Positions 1-5,876 of a DNA stretch of 11,314 nucleotides are shown here, piece after piece. The DNA is from Acidiferrobacterales bacterium. Its GTDB lineage: Bacteria; Pseudomonadota; Gammaproteobacteria; Acidiferrobacterales; Sulfurifustaceae. The notes beneath the pieces are model-generated. The model was not told the origin of the DNA, ran no database searches, and saw only the letters and a program-made list of their open reading frames with translations. Location: contig WGFP01000221.1 of assembly GCA_015492195.1 (NCBI GenBank), forward strand, positions 1 through 11,314. The letters are read 5' to 3'. Position 1 is the stretch's first letter. The number at the start of each line of letters is the position of its first letter. The translations under genes and the position numbers were made by a program.

Positions 1-128
1 AAACTCCATGAGATTATTCAGTTAAGTGCTTGTCAGAAAATAATTTTACCACCAGGCTGACCGTGGAGCACGCTCCATCATAACGCAGTTACCCTTTTGT
101 TTGCAGTTGCACCAGCTAAGTGCGAAAT

Positions 129-162
129 AGTGACAAATTTCGGCAGTGACAAATTTCGGCAG
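129..162. repeat. Tandem 16-bp direct repeat
   Basis: The unit AGTGACAAATTTCGGC occurs twice back to back (129-144 and 145-160), and a third copy begins with AGT at 161. The copies are identical. It lies in AT-rich non-coding DNA about 530 bp before the regulator gene. Its role is unknown: it may be a simple slippage duplication or a paired binding site. Confidence 0.85.
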
Positions 163-555
163 TAAAATTTTTTCTATTTAAATAACATAAAGACATATTT
201 CCCATGCATAGTCCGTTGCCATTTGTGTTTCAACCCTGTAACAAATCCACATCACACCAAGAAATCCGGGATCATTCCTGGTTTAACCAAAAAAATATTA
301 AGCGCGGATCATTTTCTAATTTGAATCATTCCAAATTTTTGACCATCGTCTTTCGTCGCCATTCACTTGATTTAATTGATGCCTTGGTAATACACTGTGT
401 GGCGCAGAGGGGTGCATTGCAAAAAAATAATATGGATGTTGAATCACGTTAGGAGTGGTCAGGTAGGATGCCTCGCAAAACCGACGTTTAAGGGTAGTAC
501 TCGTATTCGCCGGTTTGCACTTCCCCCGTTTTTTTAAGGCTTCTCTAAAAGAAGT

Positions 556-573
556 GGGCGTTATAAAACGTCC
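556..573. promoter_or_regulatory. Imperfect inverted repeat upstream of the regulator gene
   Basis: GGGCGTT and AACGTCC flank an ATAA spacer, giving 7-bp arms with one mismatch. The core CGTTATAAAACG resembles CGTTATAAACG at 4732-4742, upstream of the second sigma-54 promoter. It could be an operator for autoregulation of the gene at 690, but similarity over so few bases may be chance. Confidence 0.25.
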
Positions 574-689
574 GCCGGGAAGCCGTCAAAAGGCAATATT
601 GCATCACTGTGTAATCGCCTTAGCAGCTGACTAACAAAAATCGTTGCTGCTGATGAAGAACGAATCAAGAAGAATGCGGAGAAGAATTG

Positions 690-2021
690 ATGTCGGTGCG
701 TGAATTGCTTTATCTTGAAACCACTGGGCAAGCGGATTCCCTCGTGCCCAAAATCAGCTCCGCCGGATGGGAGGTATGCGTTGCGCATGACACCGCCAAG
801 GCGAGAGAAATCATTGACTCGCGTAACATCCACGTCGGCCTTGCCCGACTCGATCAAAGCGCCGATTCCAACCGCGAGATACTTGATCTATGGCCCTTCA
901 GCGGTCACATGGAATGGGTGGCGATGCTGAGTTCTTCCTGCCTGGAATCGGCGAAATTCGCCCGTTTAATCACCGATTATTTTTACGACTATCATACCCT
1001 GCCGGCGGACGTTGACCGCCTTCTTTTCTCCCTCGGACACGCCTACGGCATGGCGACCATGACGCGCACCATCCGGCAGGATGAAGAGAAATTCAGCGAT
1101 TATGAAATGGTCGGCGCCAGCGACGTCATGCAGGAACTGTTTCGCGCCATCCGCAAGATCGCGAGCGTCGACGCGCCGGTCCTGATTACCGGCGAATCCG
1201 GCGTGGGTAAGGAACTCGCCGCGATGGCGTTGCATGAGCGTTCCAGCCGCGCGGGCGGGCCGTTCGTCGCGGTGAACTGCGGCGCCTTGCCGGCCAACCT
1301 GATTCAATCCGAGCTTTTCGGTCATGAGAGGGGTTCGTTCACCGGTGCGCATCAACGCAAGATCGGGCATATCGAGACGGCGGCCGGCGGAACGATATTT
1401 CTCGACGAGATCGGCGACCTGCCGATTGAATTGCAGATCAATTTGCTGCGGTTCCTCCAGGAAAAGACCATTGAGCGCGTCGGCGGAACAAAAAAGATTC
1501 CCGTCGACGTGCGGATCGTCGCCGCCACGCACGTGGATCTCGAGCGCGCGGTGGAAGAGGGTCGTTTCCGCGAGGATTTGTATTACCGCCTGCATGTGTT
1601 GAACCTCCAGGTTCCCCCGCTTCGAGAGCGCAAGAACGACATTGAATTGATGGCGCGCTTTTTCTTCGACAAGTTTTCGAAGGAAAAACGCAAGAACCTG
1701 AAGGGGTTCAGCCAGAAGGCGTTCCAGGCGATGATGGACCACGACTGGCCGGGTAACGTGCGTGAACTGATCAACCGCATACGCCGGGCGATGATCATGT
1801 CGGACAAACGCCTGATTACGCCGCAGGATCTCGGCCTGCATACCACCGCGTCGCGCCGCCGTATGGTGACCCTGGACGAGGCCAGGGGCGAGGCGGAAAA
1901 GGCCGCGATTCAGCACTGCTTGGCGCGGACCCGCAGCAATATATCGCGTGCGGCGCGCGAACTGGGCGTATCGCGCGTGACGCTTTACCGCCTGATGGAG
2001 AAGTACCATATCTGCGCCTGA
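690..2021 (+). CDS. Sigma-54-dependent activator, NtrC superfamily, VpsR-like
   Basis: 443 aa. A bacterial enhancer-binding protein that would remodel sigma-54 RNA polymerase at -24/-12 promoters using ATP. Residues 1-125 form an atypical receiver-like domain. The stretch around 98-122 (a DYHTLP motif, then LGHAYGMA) resembles the VpsR/FleQ-type N-terminal domains as I remember them. It is unclear whether Asp55 is a working phosphoacceptor. The AAA+ domain follows: Walker A GESGVGKE (168-175), sigma-54 contact loop GSFTGA (215-220, Ser in place of the usual Ala), Walker B GTIFLDE (234-240), arginine-finger region REDLYYRL (294-301) and sensor II around GNVREL (355-360). A Fis-type HTH lies at about 417-437. 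ATG 690 is preferred over TTG 687 because GGAGAAG (678-684) sits 5 bases before it. Two sigma-54 promoters lie downstream, one before each transcription unit of the amyloid-like cluster, making this the likely cluster-specific activator. Its signal, possibly c-di-GMP by analogy with VpsR and FleQ, is inference. Confidence 0.93.
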   Translation: MSVRELLYLETTGQADSLVPKISSAGWEVCVAHDTAKAREIIDSRNIHVGLARLDQSADSNREILDLWPFSGHMEWVAMLSSSCLESAKFARLITDYFYDYHTLPADVDRLLFSLGHAYGMATMTRTIRQDEEKFSDYEMVGASDVMQELFRAIRKIASVDAPVLITGESGVGKELAAMALHERSSRAGGPFVAVNCGALPANLIQSELFGHERGSFTGAHQRKIGHIETAAGGTIFLDEIGDLPIELQINLLRFLQEKTIERVGGTKKIPVDVRIVAATHVDLERAVEEGRFREDLYYRLHVLNLQVPPLRERKNDIELMARFFFDKFSKEKRKNLKGFSQKAFQAMMDHDWPGNVRELINRIRRAMIMSDKRLITPQDLGLHTTASRRRMVTLDEARGEAEKAAIQHCLARTRSNISRAARELGVSRVTLYRLMEKYHICA

Positions 2022-2124
2022 GCATCTCTCAGAAATAGACAGGATTTACAGGATTAACAAGATTAAATAAAAATAGACTAAAGAAATTTTGGGTCCGCAG
2101 ATTGCACAGATTTTCACAGATTAT

Positions 2125-2352
2125 CACTGCTGTCCCACTTATGCGTCATTCCCGCGGAGGCGGGAATCCAGCGATCTGAACGAGTATACTCATTAACAAT
2201 TTACTGGATGCCTGCCTACGCAGGCATGACGAATTCGGTTCTTTATGATTTCATGTCCACATAGGGGGTTTGAGATAGTTAATGCCCCTAAATAGCAAGT
2301 TACTAAATAACAAGTTAAATGACATTTTTCTGTTTTAAGTGGGACAGCAGTG
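2125..2352. mobile_element. 228-bp MITE-like element with 17-bp TIRs
   Basis: The ends are perfect 17-bp inverted repeats: CACTGCTGTCCCACTTA at 2125-2141 and its reverse complement at 2336-2352. The 9-bp sequence ACAGATTAT flanks both ends (2116-2124 and 2353-2361), as expected of a target-site duplication. The 194-bp interior has no transposase frame, so the element must be non-autonomous. A nine-base duplication occurs in several transposase families, for example some IS4-type elements; I cannot name the parent element. It landed inside the CAGATT inverted repeat, between the regulator and the promoter it probably serves. Confidence 0.85.
2144..2231. repeat. Proteobacterial CGTCATTCCCGC stem-loop repeat
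   Basis: CGTCATTCCCGCGGAGGCGG followed by GAATCCAG at the left is mirrored imperfectly on the right by CTGGATGCCTGCC and CGCAGGCATGACG. This is the familiar CGTCATTCCCGCG...GGGAATCCAG inverted repeat found in many proteobacterial intergenic regions. Here it lies inside the MITE-like element, so it either forms part of that element or inserted into it. As RNA it would fold into two local hairpins or one long stem. Confidence 0.7.
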
Positions 2353-2558
2353 ACAGATTATGAGAACTAATTTCAAGCAATCTGCGTGAATCTGTGAAAT
2401 CTGCGGATTGTTATCTTTCAAATTTTTTATCCTGTTAATCCTGTACATCCTGTCTATTGTTTTTATTTCCTCCTGTAAATCCTGTTAATCCTGCCTATTA
2501 ATCCTGCCTGGAATCGCAATTGTTGTTTTTTGACATTGCGACTGTTGGTTTCTGGAAC

Positions 2559-2580
2559 TGTGTAACGCCACCGTTACACA
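2559..2580. promoter_or_regulatory. Perfect 9+9 palindrome, candidate activator binding site (UAS)
   Basis: TGTGTAACG and CGTTACACA are separated by CCAC, giving 22 bp of perfect dyad symmetry. It lies about 155 bp upstream of the -24 element at 2726, within the usual range of enhancer sites for sigma-54 activators that act by DNA looping. The neighbouring gene at 690 encodes such an activator with a dimeric Fis-type HTH. Assigning this site to that protein is inference. Confidence 0.55.
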
Positions 2581-2724
2581 ACGCCTTTTAATCGTTCACA
2601 GCCTTTATTCTCGTATCAATCAAAGTCACCGCCGTGATGCGGTGTAAATCAAACGATACAGGATGTGGAGATGATTTTTTTGTTCGCTGAGAAAAAACAA
2701 ACTTAAAACAAGGGGATGCATACT

Positions 2725-2740
2725 TGGCACACGGGTTGCT
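2725..2740 (+). promoter_or_regulatory. Sigma-54 (-24/-12) promoter of the major repeat protein gene
   Basis: TGGCACACGGGTTGCT matches the sigma-54 consensus TGGCACG-N4-TTGCW at almost every conserved base. The GG (2726-2727) and GC (2738-2739) doublets have the required 10 bases between them. Transcription would start near 2750, giving an untranslated leader of about 205 nt before the ATG at 2957. Confidence 0.88.
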
Positions 2741-2881
2741 ATGTAAGGGAGCGAGAAACCGGGAGGAGCACAGTTCGCGCACTACGAAGAAAAACACAGC
2801 GTATCCAGCCATCCTCTGTCGCACGAGTCGACAGACCTCCATGCGGCTGGTTTTACTTCGTATCACGTTCTGCGCTCCACC

Positions 2882-2933
2882 CGTTTTCTCTTGAAAACGC
2901 GCGCTCCGCTTGGAAAGGGAGAGCGGTCTTTTT
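2882..2933 (+). promoter_or_regulatory. Possible leader hairpins before the major repeat protein gene
   Basis: In the predicted leader, CGTTTTC-TCTT-GAAAACG (2882-2899) makes a perfect 7-bp hairpin. Next, CCGCT (2906-2910) can pair with AGCGG (2922-2926), directly followed by TCTTTTT, which looks like a weak terminator about 25 bases before the start codon. This could be an attenuator or a stability element. The second stem is short, so the call is tentative. Confidence 0.25.
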
Positions 2934-2956
2934 GCAACAACAACGAGGAAACTGTT

Positions 2957-4366
2957 ATGAACTTCAAACACACTACCCTGGCACTGGCGGTCGCCGCGCT
3001 GGCCGCGTCGCCCGCTGCGTGGGCCGAGACCAGTAATTCGGAGCCGAACGGCGGTAAAGGCGATGATTTTGCCTTCTCTGCAAAGGCGGATCTCGAGTTA
3101 AACATCGACACGGACATCTCGACGAGCAAAGACAACGTCGACGTCAACATCGAGAAAGACGTCTCGCTTGACGAGGACGTGGACATTAACGTGCGCGCGA
3201 ATCTTCGCCCGAATTCCTATTCACGGGCGATGACCGACAACAAGCAGCGCAACAACAATAACTATGGTGACAACTCCAGGGGCCCGCTGGATAACAACGC
3301 GGAAGCCTCCGGAAAGGCCCTGCAAAACGCATCCGGCAACGTGGGCCTCAACGTCGTCGCGGGTGACAACAATCAGCAGGACAATGCCGCGGCCCTGGCG
3401 GCGGCGGATGCCGGCTTCGTGTTCGGCATGGCCGATGCGCAGGTCCATTCCTGGCAGGACGGTGAGTTCAATGAAACCTACAACTCCGGTGTGGCCAACA
3501 CCGCCGGCATGAGCGACCGTGTGGGGCAGAACGCCCGCGGCAACATCGGCGTGAACATGGCGGCCGGCAACAACAACCAGCAGAGGAACAACCTGGCGGC
3601 GGCAGTGTCGGGCGGCATGGCGAGCACGGCCATGGTAACGGTGGATCAGGAATCCAACCGCAACACGACCGTAAACCAGGGTCGCGTCGACGTGTATAAA
3701 GACACAACCCGTGTCACTATGTATGGTTCGATGGGTGGCTACTATGTCGGTGGTGAAAGCGGTTACTACCGCGGCTCCGAGCGTGGCAGCTACTACGGCT
3801 CCGAGCGTGGTTACTACCGCGGCTCCGAGCGTGGTTACTACCGCGGCTCCGAGCGTGGCAGTTATAAAGGCATTTCGGACCAGGTCGGCGATCTGTACGT
3901 GGACAACTGGGATGGACGGGAGCACACCGGCGGCCCCAGCCATGGCCACTCCGACTTTGACCGTTATGCCCAAGGCGCGGTGGACCGCAACAACGACGGC
4001 GGCGCCTTCTCCTTCAACGAGAACGGCACGTACTACGGCTCCGAAAGCGGTCGGTACTACGGCTCCGAGGGCGGTCGGTACTACGGCTCCGAGGGCGGTC
4101 GGTACTACGGCTCCGAGGGCGGTCGCTATGCCGGTTATGAGGCAGGCTATCAAGCGCTGGCCGGCACCTTCACCGGCTATGTCACCACCACCCGCGTGAT
4201 CTACTCACCCGCGGTGAATACCGCCAGCATCTCCGGCAAAGTGCTGCAGAACGCCCGCGGCAACATCGGCGTGAACATCGCGGCCGGCACGGGTAACCAG
4301 CAGAACAACAGCCTGGCTATCTCGGCTTCCCGTGGCGTCGGCGGCGGTAACGGCGGCGGTGAGTAA
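2957..4366 (+). CDS. Secreted Fap-like three-repeat amyloid protein, probable major fibre subunit
   Basis: 469 aa. A signal peptide (1-23, ending AAWA) is followed by an acidic alternating segment (about 44-80). Three copies of a Fap-type repeat follow: R1 about 119-146, R2 about 187-216, R3 about 427-456, each with the core QNARGNIGVNxAAGxxNQQxN or a close variant. Linkers of about 40 and 210 residues separate them. This R1-L1-R2-L2-R3 plan is that of the Pseudomonas amyloid subunits FapB and FapC. The long second linker carries two octapeptide arrays, YYRGSERG type (261-305) and RYYGSEGG type (357-396), which I do not know from Fap proteins. The C-terminus is Gly-rich. ATG 2957 is chosen because GAGGAA (2945-2950) precedes it and a signal peptide begins there. 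The gene has its own sigma-54 promoter and terminator, suggesting separate, probably high, expression. Fibre formation is inferred from repeat architecture and gene neighbours. Confidence 0.85.
   Translation: MNFKHTTLALAVAALAASPAAWAETSNSEPNGGKGDDFAFSAKADLELNIDTDISTSKDNVDVNIEKDVSLDEDVDINVRANLRPNSYSRAMTDNKQRNNNNYGDNSRGPLDNNAEASGKALQNASGNVGLNVVAGDNNQQDNAAALAAADAGFVFGMADAQVHSWQDGEFNETYNSGVANTAGMSDRVGQNARGNIGVNMAAGNNNQQRNNLAAAVSGGMASTAMVTVDQESNRNTTVNQGRVDVYKDTTRVTMYGSMGGYYVGGESGYYRGSERGSYYGSERGYYRGSERGYYRGSERGSYKGISDQVGDLYVDNWDGREHTGGPSHGHSDFDRYAQGAVDRNNDGGAFSFNENGTYYGSESGRYYGSEGGRYYGSEGGRYYGSEGGRYAGYEAGYQALAGTFTGYVTTTRVIYSPAVNTASISGKVLQNARGNIGVNIAAGTGNQQNNSLAISASRGVGGGNGGGE
3737..3871 (+). repeat. 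24-bp tandem array encoding YYRGSERG octapeptides
   Basis: Units of 24 bp begin at 3737, 3761, 3785, 3809 and 3833, with a degenerate partial unit to 3871. The units at 3761, 3809 and 3833 are identical at the DNA level (GGTTACTACCGCGGCTCCGA followed by GCGT). The encoded octapeptide is G-[YS]-Y-[YV]-x-G-[SG]-E-[RS]-like, rich in Tyr, Gly, Ser and Arg. Perfect DNA identity implies recent expansion and probable copy-number variation. Confidence 0.9.
4025..4144 (+). repeat. 24-bp tandem array encoding RYYGSEGG octapeptides
   Basis: Five 24-bp units begin at 4025, 4049, 4073, 4097 and 4121. The units at 4049, 4073 and 4097 are identical (GGTCGGTACTACGGCTCCGA followed by GGGC), and the outer two are diverged. 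It shares the TACTACGGCTCCGA core with the first array but has Gly where that one has Arg after the Glu, so this array is more acidic. It sits in the same linker, about 150 bp further on. Confidence 0.9.
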
Positions 4367-4439
4367 TAAACTGGTGAGTTTTTAGCCGACAGAAACACAA
4401 AGTGAAGATGGGTGAGTGATTTATACTCACATTCAAGGC

Positions 4440-4480
4440 GGTCCCGACCGGCATCCGGTCGGGACCTTTTCTTTCTTTTT
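4440..4480 (+). terminator. Strong intrinsic terminator
   Basis: GGTCCCGACCGG-CAT-CCGGTCGGGACC (4440-4466) is a perfect 12-bp stem with a 3-base loop, followed by a T-rich tract (TTTTCTTTCTTTTT, 4467-4480). A smaller hairpin, GTGAGT/ACTCAC (4412-4430), lies just before it. It ends the transcript of the major repeat protein and separates it from the downstream operon. Confidence 0.93.
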
Positions 4481-4774
4481 CAGCGGAGTGACACAAGAAA
4501 TGATTTCAAGCCGACGTTATCCCAGGCGATTTCATCGCGCCGGCGCGTCGAAACAGGCGGGAGAGACGGCCGGATTCCAGCGAAAAACAGGGATTATCCG
4601 GCGGAAAAATGTACCGAAAGCCTTACAAAACGGCGAAGACGGGAAATGCAGGGATACAAGGGTGAATTCGTTCCGGCGGCAAAACCTGTTAACTGAATGT
4701 AACAATGTCAAACATTACTTTAAGTTTGGACCGTTATAAACGTAATCAAAACAACCAGATAAGAACTTACGACT
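4481..4774. other. Intergenic region before the second sigma-54 promoter
   Basis: No gene is recognised here: short overlapping frames lack ribosome binding sites and recognisable products. It contains TGTAAC (4698-4703), which matches the half-site of the palindrome at 2559, and ACCGTTATAAACG (4730-4742), which resembles ACCGTTACACAACG at 2570-2583. These are possible degenerate activator sites 40-75 bp upstream of the promoter, but no perfect copy of the palindrome is present. Confidence 0.45.
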
Positions 4775-4790
4775 TGGCATATGAATTGCC
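4775..4790 (+). promoter_or_regulatory. Sigma-54 (-24/-12) promoter of the six-gene operon
   Basis: TGGCATATGAATTGCC has the GG (4776-4777) and GC (4788-4789) doublets with exactly 10 bases between them and good agreement around both boxes. The start of transcription would be near 4800, about 28 bases before the GTG at 4828. Having two sigma-54 promoters next to an enhancer-binding regulator gives them mutual support. Confidence 0.85.
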
Positions 4791-4827
4791 TTAGTAGAGA
4801 GACAAAAACAAGGATAGAGGACGGATC

Positions 4828-5244
4828 GTGGCGAACAACAAAAAGGGCAACCCGATGAGTATTCCAACACATCTATTTCAGCGTCTGCGGCGCTTGGGTT
4901 TGTCGCTGGCGCTTGCTTGCGCCGTATTTTTCATTTCCGGCCCGGCGGCGGCGGATCCGATCGGTGCCGTGGAACCGATCATAGTGGCCCGTGCGGATGT
5001 ACCGGTTACGCCCAACCCGCTTATGGCCGAGTCGCTTGTCGGCATCCCCGGCAACACGGTTGACGACGGTGTGCTTTCCAGCGTGTACGGCAAAGGTATG
5101 GACAAACCGGAAGCCAGTCCCACCACCGGCGTGGCGGTGATTCTGTGGGACGAGACGGGACAGCGCGGCGGCAAGAACGTGCAAATTCAGGATACCGGGC
5201 GGGGCAATGTCCAGACGACCAGTATCACGTACAACGTGCAGTAA
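4828..5244 (+). CDS. Small secreted protein of unknown family
   Basis: 138 aa from GTG 4828, preceded by AGAGG at 4816-4820. ATG 4855, with AGGG upstream, is an alternative that would give 129 aa. A basic N-region and hydrophobic core end in GPAAA at about 38-42, followed by DPIGAV, which reads as a Sec signal peptide. The mature part of about 96 residues holds VDDGVLSSVYGKG (78-90), which resembles the VSDDELANIRGR segment of the secreted protein at 7283, and a C-terminus rich in Asn, Gln, Thr and Val (117-138). It is the first gene of the sigma-54 operon, 20 bp before the next gene. I do not recognise the family. Position suggests an accessory or chaperone role like that of FapA, but no similarity to FapA could be shown. 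Confidence 0.75.
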   Translation: MANNKKGNPMSIPTHLFQRLRRLGLSLALACAVFFISGPAAADPIGAVEPIIVARADVPVTPNPLMAESLVGIPGNTVDDGVLSSVYGKGMDKPEASPTTGVAVILWDETGQRGGKNVQIQDTGRGNVQTTSITYNVQ

Positions 5245-5264
5245 TCGGCGGGGTGACTGAACGC

Positions 5265-5834
5265 ATGCAACAAAGGCGCACGAGGGTTTCTGTAACGCGA
5301 GTCATCCTGACGGCACTGGCGACGGTCGCGATGATGCCGACGTATGTCATCGGCGCCGACATCAGCGAAAGCGAGTTCAAAAGCGGAAGCGACATCATCA
5401 TCGTGCGCGAAGTTTCTCCGAGGACGGCCTATCGTCCGGCGTCGCCACAGGGCCCGGTGTCCGCTCACATAAACCCGGCGCCGGACAGCAAGGCCATCAG
5501 CGGCAATGTCGATGGAAATGCGGCGCTGTCCGCATCCAGCAGGATGATCCAGGCGATCGAGATTTCAGAAACGGAGGCGGGGAATATCCGGGCGAGCACC
5601 GTTGGAGGCCTGGAGCAACCCGGTGCCGCCAACGGCCGGACGTCAAGCGTCGCCCATGTCGGCGGTGGCGGGTCGGGGGGCGCCGTTGAGTCGTCGTTTG
5701 GATTGAGCTCAATGATCCTCGGCGCCGGCACCGCCGCCGGGGGTGAGGTAGGCGCCGCCGTCGATCAGGCCACCGCGGGGTTTGCGGGCACCCTGACGGG
5801 CGCGATAGACCAATCCATAGCCCCCGGTCCGTAG
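5265..5834 (+). CDS. Secreted Gly/Ala-rich protein of unknown family
   Basis: 189 aa from ATG 5265. A signal peptide spans about 1-31 (basic start, hydrophobic 13-29, ending VIGA). The ribosome binding site is weak (GGCGGGG about 11 bases upstream), and GTG 5253 is possible. The mature protein contains EISETEAGNIRAS (99-111) followed by TVGG (112-115). The EISETEAGNIR stretch closely matches EVSDDELANIR in the protein at 7283 and resembles double-glycine leaders cut by C39 peptidases. After that it is rich in Gly, Ala and Ser (132-180), ending in a mildly amphipathic stretch. It lies between the first operon gene and the minor repeat protein and is probably translated from the same transcript. 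No function can be assigned; a minor fibre component or a chaperone are possibilities. Confidence 0.72.
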   Translation: MQQRRTRVSVTRVILTALATVAMMPTYVIGADISESEFKSGSDIIIVREVSPRTAYRPASPQGPVSAHINPAPDSKAISGNVDGNAALSASSRMIQAIEISETEAGNIRASTVGGLEQPGAANGRTSSVAHVGGGGSGGAVESSFGLSSMILGAGTAAGGEVGAAVDQATAGFAGTLTGAIDQSIAPGP

Positions 5835-5876
5835 GCCGATGATGAGAACACAGGTATCCGGAAAAGAAAAAACGTC

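Larger units (their letters stand above)
1..689. other. Non-coding region upstream of the regulator gene
   Basis: I see no convincing gene here. The stretch is more AT-rich than the coding DNA that follows. It holds a 14-bp palindrome (TGGAGC-AC-GCTCCA, 64-77), a 16-bp tandem duplication (129-162) and an imperfect inverted repeat near 556-573. An open frame of 82 codons from 204 has no ribosome binding site and no recognisable composition. The promoter of the regulator gene at 690 must lie here, but I could not place -35/-10 or -24/-12 boxes with confidence. Confidence 0.6.
2033..2510. repeat. Inverted CAGGATT/CAGATT repeat region (interrupted)
   Basis: This is a long imperfect inverted repeat. 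The outer arms are 2033-2063 (ACAGGATTTACAGGATTAAC type units) and the reverse complement at 2429-2459, about 31 bases with few mismatches. Inner arms of CAGATT units lie at 2094-2124 and 2378-2407. Further TCCTGTAAATCCTG-type units continue to about 2510. The structure is interrupted by the element at 2125-2352. The same CAGATT family recurs at 9837-9932, so it is a dispersed repeat of this genome. I see no coding potential in it. Confidence 0.75.

Noticed and set aside
204..452. 82-codon open frame upstream of the regulator
   Set aside because: No ribosome binding site, AT-rich composition unlike the real genes, no recognisable protein character.
966..2009. Reverse-strand frame of 347 codons
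   Set aside because: Antisense shadow of the AAA+ activator, whose Walker motifs and HTH are intact in the forward frame.
2588..2971. Reverse-strand frame of 127 codons
   Set aside because: It runs antisense through the sigma-54 promoter and leader of the major subunit gene, and its protein shows no family features.
3737..4144. CRISPR array
   Set aside because: The repeats are contiguous with no unique spacers and are in frame inside a coding sequence.
3221..4153. Long reverse-strand frame of 310 codons inside the subunit gene
   Set aside because: Shadow of the 24-bp repeat arrays and GC-rich coding strand; the forward frame has a signal peptide, ribosome binding site and Fap-like repeats.
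3318..4330. Curli (CsgA/CsgB) subunit
   Set aside because: The repeats lack the Ser-x5-Gln...Gln curlin spacing, and no csgE, csgF or csgG-like gene is present; the C39 peptidase and coiled-coil barrel fit the Fap system.
4412..4739. Overlapping forward frames after the terminator
   Set aside because: They start within or next to the terminator hairpin, have no ribosome binding site, and give basic, low-information proteins.
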